A DNA stretch of 64,000 nucleotides from Verticillium longisporum. Taxonomy: Eukaryota; Ascomycota; Sordariomycetes; Glomerellales; Plectosphaerellaceae. The position numbers were made by a program, and so were the translations under genes. The DNA lies in NCBI GenBank assembly GCA_019188255.1, contig JAETXT010000004.1, positions 6,014,001-6,078,000 on the forward strand, given 5' to 3'. The notes beneath the pieces were generated by a model. It had not been told where the DNA came from, did not search any database, and saw nothing but the letters and a program-made list of their open reading frames with translations. Of the stretch, positions 43,853 to 55,440 are shown piece by piece; the first letter of the stretch is position 1; the number at the start of each line of letters is the position of its first letter.

Positions 43853-44105
43853 GCGCCTACGAGTTCACGACGCGTTAACGCCTTCGTCTCACCCTTATTA
43901 TACAGTATCATCTAAGTATAAGCTTGGTCTTCGGGTACCTGATCATTGCGGCCCCGGTTTGACTTAGCAAGGTCCAAAGTCCCGCCTTGAGCGACGTTCC
44001 TTCTATACGTATCACCGCCTTTGGCCGGGTACATAAAAGCGATGGTAGGAGCTGGATGCCATGCTATGTAGAGCCAAAACCCTCCGGCGTAGTCGGTTGT
44101 GTGTT
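43853..44105 (-). pseudogene. Decayed partial copy of the cutinase gene
   Basis: This matches the cutinase gene around 30884-31160 with many substitutions and small deletions. Common blocks include GAGTTCACG near the start, AACGCCTTCGTC / AGCGCCTTCGTC, ACTTGGTCT / GCTTGGTCT, TATACGTATCACC / GTATGCATCACC and GTAGAGCCAAA. The copy includes the sequence of cutinase intron 1, so it arose from DNA, not mRNA. It is in the same orientation, lacks both ends and has no open frame. Confidence 0.6.
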
Positions 44106-44400
44106 TGACCCCCAACCATGGCGCCGTACTAATCGGGGTCAACTGACTTGCCGCTCTTGCTCGAGCTCGGCTTCGCCCAAACTCAGTTATACCCCGGTCG
44201 ACATGAATTTAGGCAACGATTGTGTGGAACGCTATGACTGAGCAAAGTGGCATGCGCACTTGGCGGCCACCGCAACTAATACATACTGCCCCACTGATAG
44301 ATACCCTTGTCGCCTCATAGATTGCGGCAGTTGGACTTGAGCAGCGGACGAATCCTCGTGGCCTGATTTCGCCATTGTATTGGAGCAGGTACACGAATTT

Positions 44401-45215
44401 TCAGAAGACGCCTGCGGAGCTCTAGAACAAGGAGGTTCAGGGGTCAAAAACAGGGGCTCAAGAGCACCTAGGCGTGTATAAGGGCCGTGGGGGGCGTGGG
44501 GGCCCTCCTAGCTGTGGAGGGACAGAACTCAGAATGATACCTGCCCCCTACCTAAGTCTTGACCGCTGGTATCACCTGCGGAAGACCTCTTCTTATTGAG
44601 AAGATGATATCTACCTCGCAGAGCCAAAACCCTTCTAAACGCTAGCCCTCGCGTCAATTCTGGTACCAGTAAGGGTACTTCAGCTTTTCCTCTGTCTCCG
44701 GTAGCCTGCTGTCAGGAGACCCCTGCGGAGCCACGGTACAGGAGGCTAGCCAGGGGCTAAGAGCTACGAGAACGTATATATAAGGACCGCGGAAGGCTAG
44801 CTGCGGAGAGCCAGAATTCAGATGTATTCCGACCCCATACCTATTATCAATTGCCTGCGGACCACGTGTGGAAGACCTCTTCACTCTGCTCCAAATCAAG
44901 CACTGACACCTGCCCTGGCTAGAGATAAAGATGGTCTCCAGGCTGATGCTATGGCCAGACTCTCTCCTCCAAGTAGCTAGCTACCTACTTGAACCCACAC
45001 ACACCATATCCACACATACCATGCAATCAGAAATAACGACAGCGGCAGTCGGTTCTACCAATTCATACTATCATGGTCGCGTGGGGAATACCTAAGGCAC
45101 TGCTTGGCTGATCAGCTGGATAAAATAAAGGTCCTCGATATAGACCTCTACTATGTCCTTGCCAAGTTCTCGTTCGACCCCTATGCGGAAGACCTCTTCA
45201 CGCTGCTTGTACCAT
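44401..45215. repeat. Degenerate dispersed direct repeats
   Basis: A block at about 44401-44600 recurs at about 44712-44893. Both run from GA-C-CCTGCGGAGC through AGGAGG, GGAC/GGCCG and CAGAA-TCAGA to GGAAGACCTCTTC. The last motif occurs a third time at about 45186-45200 (GCGGAAGACCTCTTCACGCT). Copies differ by many substitutions. No coding frame; origin unknown, possibly an old transposon or segmental repeat. Confidence 0.6.
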
Positions 45216-45630
45216 TGCTCTGACACGAATGCCAGTCTTCTACGACGACGGCGACGATGTCCTTCGAATTCGGCTAGCACTCTCAGCTGCGCCTCTATGG
45301 CGCTTGATCGTCAGTTCCCATATATTTAAAGTTTTAGATGCTTTAAGGTTCTCGTTTATCAGACATGTTTACTTATTTTAGCTTTTGGCACAGCTTAGGT
45401 TGTCAAGTTTCGTAGCAAGTCCGGAGAAAGAGAGGGCGCCACTCCCGTGATTTGCTTTGAGGAACATTCAAGAAGGCGTTCCTGATATTCTATAAAATCC
45501 CACGTCCTTTCGCCAAATCATGGTTGTTAGTATTCAGGAACCCAAAGAACCCAAAGGCATCAAATCAGCAGCTCTCAGCCACTATTGACAAGCAAATTTT
45601 ACCATTCGCAACGCTACACAGCATTCTACC
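45216..45630. other. Intergenic region upstream of small cysteine protein
   Basis: About 415 bp, AT-moderate. The last 100 bp has a CAAC/CACTATTGAC-type 5' leader composition ahead of the ATG at 45631. Nothing else recognised. Confidence 0.35.
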
Positions 45631-46068
45631 ATGAAGATCACCAGCGTGGCTGTCGTCGCACTTTTGAGGTGCTTTGGTCCTTTCTGAAAGACATCATGAC
45701 CCTCGACCAACACCAGTCATAGCGCCACCGTGACTGCTCAAACGGGGTCGAAATGGCTCAGCTACTGCAAGGGCGTATCGCAGGATCTGGGTCAGTCCCT
45801 CTGCAGGAAGAGGGGCGGCACCTGGGCGCCTCGGACAGACCCTCCCGCTCAGTGGAGGAGCCGAAGCGGTTTCTACGTAAGCATCGTGACGTGGTCTCTT
45901 GTATTTTCGTGTGCTAACACACGCAGTGTCTTAATGATGGCTGGTGGGGAGCGGACCCATGCCCTGCCGAGTATGGACAAGGCTTCGAGCTCACTAGTAC
46001 GTGAACCGACTGACCAGCACCCTGTGAGCGCTACCGTTACTGATCAAATTCCAGACTTCAACACTTAG
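45631..46068 (+). CDS. Small secreted cysteine-containing protein (91 aa, four exons)
   Basis: This gene is visible only after splicing. Exons 45631-45668, 45723-45876, 45927-45996 and 46055-46068; introns of 54, 50 and 58 nt, all GT..AG. Together they encode 91 residues beginning MKITSVAVVALLSATVTA, a clean signal peptide, then QTGSKWLSYCKG. The mature about 73-residue chain has four cysteines (YCKG, SLCRK, FYCLN, DPCPA), probably two disulfides, and is rich in Trp and Gly. It ends FELTNFNT. No family is recognised. Size, signal and cysteines make it an effector or antimicrobial candidate by layout. Confidence 0.72.
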
Positions 46069-46992
46069 GGGCATACTTGCCTCTATTGAACTACCTTGCG
46101 GACCGGAGATTTTGCCTGCAATAGCGATCAGGTGGACTGTACTCACATGATCAGGCGATCAGGCGAGGGGGGGTCTCCTGATTACTAGTAAGGCTTTAGG
46201 GAAGCTTAGAGGTGGGAACTGTGGTGCGCGCAACGTCTCGAACTACTGGATGCGAGACTGGCTCGAGTGTAGCGTTGGAGTCGTGACTTGGATCAGGGTA
46301 GGATGTATATAGAAGATTAAAGCAGTCCCTTAAGGACGGAGGAATCAATGAGGCTTCGATGCTTTCCAATGGTCCTGCGTTCATGATTTCGCCGTTTGGT
46401 CTGGATGTGTTACCGAGTACGTCAGTTTTGGGTTTCTCAGTAGCGTGTGGAGAATAACTGCGATAAAATTGATGGCGAGTGAAGGGGGTGTGAAATCCAT
46501 ACACCACACTCGCATGGATGGGGGGGTGTTTGCGCGATGCCAGCGTTTTAGTGAGATGCTGTGATCATCAGTAATAGAGACGTGGTCAGCGAGATGATCG
46601 ACGGCGTTGAGGAGTGAAGAGCTGTAGAAAGTAGTAGACATGGTGGGACCTTTCGGTGGTGTCGAGGTCCAAGTGTCGTACTGTGCACAATACAGTGCGA
46701 CACAGAACAACACAGTCCTCCTGCCATGACGCAGCCATGGATTTTTCGCTGGCCCAGCCGCGCCCGAGCTGCGACTTCACTGTACAGCAGAGAGCCTCGA
46801 TTCGATCACACATGTGCGCGACCTGCAAATCTCAACCTCAGTCTCGCCGCGCGTGCCCACGGCTTTCCACCACAACCATACCATACCACCAACACACCTC
46901 TGCGCTCGACCCATCGTTCCATCAAACGGGCATGAAGCTCTCCACCACATTGCATTGAAGCAGAGCACCCATCTTTGCCGCCCTCTTTCGCC
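46069..46992. other. Intergenic region before the WW-domain gene
   Basis: About 920 bp. Frames on both strands are short and overlap each other without splice support. The last 200 bp is C-rich and probably the 5' leader of the WW gene. No repeat or RNA recognised. Confidence 0.4.
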
Positions 46993-47997
46993 ATGGCTTC
47001 CGACCCTCTTTCCCCGAGCCGCGTCGAGACCGAGACTGCAGGAGCTGATGCTGACGCTGAGGCCGAGGCTGCCATCGCTGCTGCTGTTGGCGCTGCCGGC
47101 GCATCGCCTGAGCACGATCCTCAGCTCGAGGACACGGCGTCACGCGACTCCGAAGCCGCGGCCGCCCCTACGAAAGATGACGGCGCCGCACAACCAGACA
47201 CGATCGACGACCCATCAGCGGCACCACCAACATCCGCCCGATCCTCCCCCGAGCCCGGCGAAACACACTCGGCCTCCCCAGCCCCCAGCGCCTCCGACCC
47301 CCCTCTGCCCAACGAACAGCCTCCCCTGCCGAACGAAGCGCCGCCCCTCCCCAACGAGGCCGCTCCCGCCGCCGGAGACGACGGCTGGGACTTCCAGTGG
47401 GACGCCACCACCCAGGCCTACTTCTTCTACAACCGCTTCACCGGCGCCACGCAATGGGACAACCCGCGCCTCGCCGCCGCCGCCTCTTCGTCCACGACAA
47501 CGGCCGCCGCAGCAGCGCCCGGCGCTCCAGGCACGACAGCCGCCGCCGCCGCAGTCCTCACGGCGCCGCCGCCGCTGCCAACAGACACAGCGCGCCCGCC
47601 CGCCGGCGGCTACAACCCCGCCATCCACGGCGACTACGACCCCACGGCCTGGTACGCCCAGACGGAGCCCTCGGAGGAGGAGCAGCAAGCTGCCGCCGCC
47701 GCCGCGCAGGCGGGGCAACTCCTGGGAGGCGACTACGCCGCGGCGGCCGCCTTTAACCGCTTCACGGGCCAGTTCCAGGCCGCCGGCGAAGGACCGGATC
47801 GGCACTCGGACGAGGCCAAGAGCAGGCGGCAGATGAATGCCTTCTTCGACGTCGACGCCGCGGCCAACTCGCACGACGGCCGGAGCCTCAAGGCCGAGAG
47901 GTCGGGGAAGAAGCTCAGCAAGACGGAGCTGAAGCAGTTCAAGGAGAAGAGGAAAGCGAGAAAGGAGGAGAAGAGGAGGGCATGGCTGAGGGATTGA
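46993..47997 (+). CDS. WW-domain protein with acidic/Ala-Pro-rich arms
   Basis: A single-exon gene. The chosen start at 46993 gives 334 residues; an in-frame ATG six codons upstream (46975) is possible. One WW domain reads WDFQWDATTQAYFFYNRFTG and goes on to WDNP (two signature Trp, Tyr/Phe block, Pro). Just before it are three tandem PPLPNE-type repeats, themselves WW/SH3-ligand-like. A second FNRFTGQF half-motif occurs further on, and the C-terminus is a Lys/Arg/Glu helix (KEKRKARKEEKRRAW). Such layouts occur in nuclear WW proteins linked to transcription or splicing. The partner is not known. It converges on RIX1. Confidence 0.82.
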   Translation: MASDPLSPSRVETETAGADADAEAEAAIAAAVGAAGASPEHDPQLEDTASRDSEAAAAPTKDDGAAQPDTIDDPSAAPPTSARSSPEPGETHSASPAPSASDPPLPNEQPPLPNEAPPLPNEAAPAAGDDGWDFQWDATTQAYFFYNRFTGATQWDNPRLAAAASSSTTTAAAAAPGAPGTTAAAAAVLTAPPPLPTDTARPPAGGYNPAIHGDYDPTAWYAQTEPSEEEQQAAAAAAQAGQLLGGDYAAAAAFNRFTGQFQAAGEGPDRHSDEAKSRRQMNAFFDVDAAANSHDGRSLKAERSGKKLSKTELKQFKEKRKARKEEKRRAWLRD

Positions 47998-48406
47998 TGG
48001 TCTTTTTCCTTCTCCATTTGGTTGTCGTCGGTCTTTTTTTTTCCTACTTCAAATTTTCCCGTCACTTGTTTCTTGGGAAGGTTCATCGGCGTTGGATGCG
48101 GATGCGCTGGCGGGGGTTGCGCTGCATGTACCGGTTGGGATCAGCCTGGACATTTGGGCTGTTGTTGCGCTTCGGCAGAAGAATCACCGTAGGATGGTGC
48201 AGGAATAAAAAGTCATGAGACGCTTTCGAATGTGATGCCGGGATTGGGACAGAACTATATCCAGATGCAACGGGAGAACAACACCGAGATGATGTCGATC
48301 GAGCCAAGGGTTGGGGTATCAGAACTTGCATGGTCTGTTTTGTCTCGCCGCCATGTATGCAAGCATTTATCCAACGACGCCAAGGCATATCCATGGCTGC
48401 TAACAT
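47998..48406. other. Convergent 3' region, WW gene / RIX1
   Basis: About 400 bp between two convergent stop codons. Contains T8 and T-rich runs near 48030-48060 on the plus strand, suitable for 3'-end formation. No gene. Confidence 0.4.
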
Positions 48407-50745
48407 CTACTCTTCATCCTCCTCGTCGTCCAGATCGTCCAGGTCCATGTTCAGATCGACACTTTCGTCATCGCTCTCTCCTTCTCCTTCCGCCGCCTTC
48501 TTCTCGGCGGCCGCAGCCACGGGCCGCTCGGGTATGCTCTTCTCCACGCCGTGCTTCTTGTGTGGCGGCACCACGTCCACGGCGTCCTCAAGCTTGCGCT
48601 TCTGTGACGCCAAAGAGCCGCTTGCCGCTTCAACAGTGGAGGGCTTTTGCGTCAGGAAAGGGCTGTTATTGCTGGCCAGATCCTTGCCCTCGCCGCTCAA
48701 CACGGGAGCCGTCTTGGAGGCAATGCCAAACCCGCTGCTACCCTCGACCTCGTCAGCCTTCTGGTCCTCGCCGCTGCCCTGCACTTCAATGGCGTCGACC
48801 ATCTCATCATCGTCTTCGTCATCTTCGACTTCGTCCAGCTCCTCAAAGCCGGCTGTCATGTCGACGCCATCACCAGACGAAGGCGCCGGTGAACGAATGT
48901 TAGACCGAAGAATCTCGACCCCTTGATCGCGAGGGAAGCGGCGCGACAGATGCGGTAGGATGCTGGCGTAGCTCTTACCAGCCTCATTGATGTAAGGATT
49001 CAGGACACTGGCGAGCATGGCGTCCCTGCTCTGGCTGAGCACTGCTGTCTGGTCGAGCAGCCCACGCAGGCCCGGCTTGAGGCGCCGCTGTGGGATGTTG
49101 GCGAGGAGACTGGCCAAAAGCGTCTCGGCGACTTCCAGTTGCTCTTTAGGCAGACTAGTGGTGTTGGCGGGAGTCAAAGCTGCGTCACCTTGCTGTTGGG
49201 GGAGGAAGAGGTCAGCATTCGCGGCGATGCTGTTCTTCTTGGCGCCCGATTCGGGCTTGCTGGAGGGCGCGGGGGCTGCGAGGTGGCCCGCTTCCTGTTG
49301 CAGATCACGGCAGCATGCAAGCATGACGACGCCGACGGCGTCAGTTGCTGGCTTGCTCATGCTGGGACCAACAATTGGCAGCATGTCGCTGAGGATTTTG
49401 TATGCGGCGACACGAACAACCGGGTTGTCAATGCCAGACTTGAGAATCAGAACGACAATGTCGAGACTTTCAGACGCAAGAGGAAGAGCATTGTGTTGCA
49501 GTCTCCTGAAGAGAGTCTGGAGAAGCTCGAGTGCAGCAATGTGTATGTTGGCCATGATACTCCAAAGCTCCTCCTTCTCCTCCCTGCCAACAGCCGGATG
49601 AGTTTCGAGAGCCTGCTCCCACGTTTGTGTCTTGCCACGACGGCTGATGAGAGAGACGCGGCTGACGGTATCAAGGAACGCGCCGACAGGAATGACGCCA
49701 AAGTCTTTGGTAGGGTAGCGTAGCGAGTCCGCCATGAGCCGGAACAACCCGATCAGTCTGTCACCACCAGCGCGAACGCCCTTCCAAGCAGGCAGCTGAA
49801 TGCCCGAATCCTCCCCCTGCGGCGGCGCGTCATAGTTGACAGTGGACCGCGCGCGTGGCGGGACAGTATCCCAGCTCTCTTGAACGGCGCGAAAGACCTG
49901 GTCTGCACACAGATGAAAATCCTTCGGCAGTTCTGCCGCAAACTTGGCCCACTCGTCGCTTGGGCCAGACTTGCCGGCGGTAGTAAAGTGGATGGAGATG
50001 GCGACTCTTCGGCTTGCGCGCTGCAAAGACTCGGGGACCAAGATGTCATCGGAAGAAGTAGGTGCGAGATACGGCTTGATGACGACCCTGATATCCTTGT
50101 TGAATGGGCGGCAGGTGGCGGGGTAGAGAGGTTGCAGTGTAGCAAAGGCGTCCAGAATCGTCTCGACGAGGTGCAGCGGTGTCTTCAAGCGCTCACCAGC
50201 CGGTGGCTGTTTCACGAGCTGTAGGCAAGCGTTGAAGAAAGTGGCAATGGTGGGGGTCGCGATCTCGCGCGTCAACGTCTGGAAGCCGTTGACGAGGGTG
50301 TAGATCTTGATGAGGGCCACCACACACAACTCTTTGACGGCGCAGGGGTCGTGTTTCTGCAGTTGTGAGTACATTGCCTGACGCCACATGTCTTTCACAC
50401 TAAACCCACCTGAAGAATAGAAAGAAGACTGCGGACCCATGGTCCAGATTCGCGCAGACATTCCCATCCACCAACATCGACCACGGCCTTGACGAGTGTC
50501 ACACCAGTGAAACGGCCGGCGGCGCTTTTGCCGTTGAGAAGTGTCGTGATGATTGTTTTGAGCTTATGCACCAGCATGTAGGCCTCATTCGCGCCATCCT
50601 TGGCCTTGGGATCGTGCGGCGTGGAGAGGACATCTCGGCACCGAAGAACGTGGCCTGTGAAAGCCGGTATCGAGTGAGGCAGCTGAGCGGGTGGTGTAGA
50701 TGTGAGGCGGCGGCAGAGGACGCGCAGATCCGGGGGAAGAGACAT
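48407..50745 (-). CDS. RIX1: RIX1-like pre-rRNA processing protein
   Basis: Nuclear protein of the Rix1 complex (with Ipi1 and Ipi3), needed for ITS2 processing and maturation of pre-60S particles. Two exons, 50410-50745 and 48407-50356, with intron 50357-50409 (GTGGGT..GCAG), encode 761 residues. The join LLSILQ/KHDPCAVKELCVVALIKIY is conserved in fungi. Helical-repeat N-terminal part (Rix1/PELP1 type), then a low-complexity C-terminal half with a nuclear-localisation-like KRKLEDAV...PPHKKHG. It ends in an acidic tail (DLNMDLDDLDDEEDEE). A housekeeping gene. Confidence 0.88.
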
Positions 50746-51321
50746 GGCAGCTTTGATGTTAACCAATCTCCCAGGCGGTTGAAACCAAAAGTCGATGAGT
50801 CTGTCTCGGTGGCAGATTGCAATACGAGATGTCGCAAGCACTTCTTTCTGATCGACGAGCAAAACCTCTGAGGAACTGAGGAAGCAGCTGTTGAAACTTT
50901 TTTGGCAGCGATTGAGAAGTACCTCCGTACCTTTTTGCGGGACCTCAGGTCCCCTATCTCTGATTGGTCAAGATTTCCAACCCCCCTTGTTCCTGCTCCT
51001 GCCACGGTTCGTCGATCGACAGTCCCGGTAGGTCCAGGAGGGAGCTCCTGCCTAAGCCCCTGCCGTCGGCTGCTGACGGTGCCCGTCAGATGCTCGTGCT
51101 GTTTGTTGCTGGCCAACCCCGAGCTCCATGGCAGGCACAACTGTCGTATCCTGCTTCCAACATTCTTTCTGCTGCCTCTGGCGAGCCCCCTTACGTGACG
51201 CAGGTCCCAATCTCCCCCGCGACAAATATCCTACCGAACATGCCACGACTGCAAACACGATAACGTCACGTCCTTGTCTTGCTGTACTTCTGCCATACTG
51301 GGCACCTCATCTTAGCGCAAA
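50746..51321. promoter_or_regulatory. Divergent promoter, RIX1 / YPP1-like
   Basis: 576 bp between two genes transcribed in opposite directions. Pyrimidine-rich stretches lie on the right side. No specific site called. Confidence 0.5.
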
Positions 51322-54300
51322 ATGGTGAGCATTGTTGGCGTCCAGGGGACCCCCCCTTCCGTGATGTCAATTTGTCTGCATCAATGACGTACAGCTTGGC
51401 TAATCCTCACCAACACCTCCAGCCCGACGCGACCAAAGCTGCCCACTACATCCAGGCCCTCGATGCTGCGAGGGCCGAGGGGAACTGGCAAGCTGTTCCC
51501 GAGTTTGTGCGCAAAATCAGGAAACATGCGCCGGATCGAACATGCCTCACCTTGACCGCCGAGCTCGAGTACGCCGTGTCAACATCCTCCAAATCCTCTT
51601 CGAACACTGCCTCCCGTCCCCAGACCGCACGACCTCAGACTGCTACAGCGCCTGCGAGCGACGTCGACACAGCTGAACAGATCTCCAAACTTCTCGAGAT
51701 TATCGAGAATGACGACCTTCACCCCGAAGACAAATTCCAGGCGCAAGTTGCCGTGGGCTGGGTGCACTGGACCAGCAAGGAATACCGCTTGGCCGCCACG
51801 AGACTGCCTTCAACCCTTGACCAACAAAATATCCAGGATCCCGACAACAAGGTGTCCGAATGGACGAGCGTCTGCTCGCTCAAGGCAGCCTACCTCAAGG
51901 CCGACTGCCTGGTCGTCAGTGGACAGAGGGAGGAAGCACTGCGCATATTCGAGGCCGCTCTGCCGGCTGCCACGGCTATATGGTCGAGAAAGACCGGCGG
52001 GAAACAACTGCGATACTGCTCCGAGCTGTTCTTGACCGAGTTCTGCATGCTGCAGAGCGAGGCTCTCCAGTTTAACGAGAGGTCCCTCCAGGACATGGAC
52101 TCTCTGGCCTGCTATCGGTCCTGGGCCAGGTACTGGGAGGCCTTCACTGTTGTCGGTGGCCAGGGCTACAGAGGCTCTGTCCCGAGGCGGCGCGTCTGGA
52201 ACGAATATTACTCGGCCCTTTCCAATATCCTCGACCTTAACCTCCCTTACCCCACAGGCAGCTTGCCCGCGATGACCACCGAGATGTCTCCGAGAAGCCT
52301 GCTGCGCGTGGAACTGAAAAAGGTGGAGGCCGCTTTTGAGGCTCTGCTGATTGCGGAAACCCAATTTCCGAAGGCTGATGAGGAGCGTGAGGAAGTTGAA
52401 GAGTTTGCCAAGTCCGTCATGAAGAACTGGTCCATTCTTTGCGGTCGTGGGTGGAGGGAAGAAGACCTCGGCGAAGGCGGCCGTGAGAGCGTCAGCCGTG
52501 GTGCTTTGGACGTCTTTTACCGTGCTGCGACTAAAACCTACCACTCAACTGCCATTCTAAGGTTCATCTTCACTGTTCACCTGTCAGTCGCCGAATTCGA
52601 CCTTGCGTTCAAAGCTTTTGATTCGTACTTGGAGCTGGTCAAGCACGGCAAGGCAAGGGTAGACAAGACGGGACATTCTGAGGGCGGACTCGATGACGAC
52701 GGCACGGTCCTCGAAACAATCTCGCAGTGCATCCTAGCGCTATGTCGGTACGGCGGCAAGGACGCCATTGAGAAAGCCAAAGACCTGGGTGCGGAGCTGG
52801 AGGACTGGATGGCGAGATTGCCGCAGCTGAGGGCAGGTGTCTCGGACGGAACCACGCTTCCGGAACTCGAGGAGACCACCAGCACGCTCCATCCCGAGAT
52901 CTCACCCAGATCTGTTGCTTTGTCGTGGCAGGCGGTGGGTCTATCACATGCCCATTGGTCTCGTGTTACACACGACGCCGGCTCTCGAGTTGAACTGCAA
53001 GCCAAGGCGATTCGATGTCTTCGAAAAGCAGTCTCGCCGAAGCTTGGCCGTACTCGCGACGTTCGCAGTCTATTTGCCCTTGGCCTTCTGCTGGCGGAGC
53101 GGAGAGAGTTGAGCCCAGCCATTGAGATTGTCAAGACTGCCTTGATTGCGCACAAGTCATCAGATGATGTCCAAAATCACTATCATGGCCCGAACTGGCA
53201 ACAACGCTCGCTTCTCCCGTTGTGGCACCTGCTTGCCTTGTTGATGAGCGCGCGGCAGGACTATGCCATGGCAGAGAGGTCGTGCGAGGGCGCGTTCGAG
53301 CAGTTTGGCGATGATACCATTCTTTTCGGTGGGTCCAAGGAGGGATTCAGGAGTGATCATCTGAATGATCTCGACGAGAAGCACGCCAACGCACACAGTG
53401 CAGTTGTGGACGAAATGGATGACTTTGAACGCGAGAGCATCCTCGAGGTCAAAATGACGCAGCTCGCCCTTGTAGAGGTGGTCGAAGGCCCTGAATTTGC
53501 CGTCAATGCTAGCCACGAGCTGCTCTCCCTCTTTCAGCGGCTTTTCGGCGATGTCAAGCCTAGCAAGCCCACTCTCAACTTGCCCACAACGACAGAGGTA
53601 CCGAAGAGCTCGGCCGGCACGCTGCGCAGTATTAGGGGCAGCATCTTTGGCGGCCGATCCGAGCGCACAGGTCGTACTTCCAGACGCACAAGCCTCCTCG
53701 AAAGCGAAAAGTCCGTGGCGCTATCGACACGGCCCCCTACTTCGCAGACTTCTGCCGGCGTCGCGCCGACCATCCAGGTGACCGGTGAGTCTGGGCAAGT
53801 GACAGAGCGCAAACCTTCTCGTAGGTTGAGGGGGCGAAGCGAGTCTGGCAGGCGCAACAGCCTCAAGAAAAGAGAGAGCAGCAGCAGTCGGAAGAGGGCG
53901 CCAAGCCTCGGCCCCCCTATTCACTCACCCACAGTTGTTGATGGCGAAGTCTTTTTCACTCCCACGACCGAGATCCCCTTGACAGATTTCCTCGGCTCTG
54001 CCAACGGCGGCAGGCAACAAGCCTCAGGATTCACAGGACCTCGGGGCCAGACCCTCAACCATCTCGACTCGTACACATCCCAGGCTTCCAAGTCAACCGC
54101 ATATTCCTATTCAGAGATCTCCGCAGATGCAACATACACCATCACCAATCCTTTGCCTGTCATCAAGTTTGCTCAGGAAGTGCAACGGAAGCAGCGAACC
54201 ATCCTTCTCGTTAAAGTGTGGCTGATGATCGCGGGCTTCTATCGAAGAGCTGAGATGTATGAAGACTGCCGGGGCGCTGTTGGAGAGGCGCAGAAGCTGG

Positions 54301-55094
54301 TGCAGGGACTCGACACGGAGCGGAGCGCATCGGAGAACGCGGCTTCGTACCGAAACGCGGGATGGGCGGAGAGAAAAAGTATCGACGAACTGTGGGGTGA
54401 CGTTTGGGCAGAGGTATGAACCCATGACAATGAAATGGCACGATGGATAGGACCAAGACTAACCTCTGCATAGCTCGGCTACCTTTCGCTCGCCAAAGAA
54501 GCACCCTACGACGCTCGTTCCGAGTTTGAGTCCGCTCTGACGCACTTCCCCAATCACCCTGCAGCCATTGTGGGCCTCTCCAGTATCCTCCTTGATATTT
54601 TCACGGAGCAGATCCGCCCGCCGCCCGCTGTGCCCAGTCTCTCCACCGAAGACGGACTCTTCGACTCGGACCTCACCCCTTCGGCGTCCCTGCCTCGTAT
54701 AACAACACCGGTGGATGGGCTCCGCTCCGAGCCGCTTGGACTGGGTTCCGGCAAATCAGTCAACGCAGAACATCATGCCGAATCCTGCATCATCCACGAC
54801 AAGGACTCGAAGACGGAGGACGATGACAAGCTCCCCGCTCCTTACAAGGCCAGCTCGCTGCCCCTGATCGACCGCCTCGCGGCTCGTGATCGCGCGAGCG
54901 GCCTGCTGACAGGCCTCACCAAGCTGGGGTCCGCCTGGGACTACTCCGAGGCGTGGTTCGCGCTGGCCCGCGCGCACGAGGAGAGCGGTCTGCCGGAGCG
55001 GGCCAAGGAGGTGCTCTGGTGGTGCGTCGAACTCGAGGAAGGCAGGGGCGTCAGGGAATGGCGCTGCCTGGGCAGTGGAGGGTACGTCCTGTAG
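51322..55094 (+). CDS. YPP1-like TPR protein (filamentation / cargo-transport family)
   Basis: Large tetratricopeptide protein related to yeast Ypp1, which with Efr3 anchors the phosphatidylinositol 4-kinase Stt4 at the plasma membrane. Three exons: 51322-51324 (only ATG), 51423-54413 and 54474-55094. The first intron (51325-51422) starts directly after the ATG; the second is 54414-54473. Product about 1204 residues, starting MPDATKAAHYIQALDAARAEGNW, as family members do. Helical repeats cover most of the length; a Ser/Arg-rich low-complexity insert lies at about residues 740-890. An unspliced start at 51384 (MTYSLANPHQH) is the alternative. The C-terminal exon contains a TPR pair (GSAWDYSEAWFALARAHEES). 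Confidence 0.85.
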
Positions 55095-55440
55095 GCAGGC
55101 CGCCTGCTCTATATCCTAGTATATCCTAGCGTGCGTAGCGCAGCTTCTGTTCTTCGAGCATCGGGGGCATTTTTAATCAATTGACGTGGTGCAAGGAGCG
55201 TTTTGAATAAGTAGCATCCTGTGGACATGAATGTGGGATAGAACCGTAGTCATGTCCCTTGGACTTGTAGAAATCTCTTACACTCTATATCCCATGGCAA
55301 GAACGCCCAAGACATCACCAAACCCCGTCTCCCAAGAAGAACATGACAAACCTTGCGCCGGCACCGATGAAAACATGACAGAAAAGAGGGAAATTCAGAT
55401 GGAAAAAACCTCCCTCGAAGAAATGCAAATGATCAATAGA
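55095..55440. other. Convergent 3' region, YPP1-like / DUF5672
   Basis: About 350 bp between convergent stop codons. No feature recognised. Confidence 0.4.

Noticed and set aside
46814..47836. Long plus-strand frame of 340 codons overlapping the WW-domain gene
   Set aside because: It is the GC-rich shadow of the WW gene in another frame; composition is Pro/Arg repeats and it has no domain.
47215..47874. Minus-strand 219-codon frame opposite the WW gene
   Set aside because: Antisense shadow made of Gly/Arg repeats; no splice or domain support.
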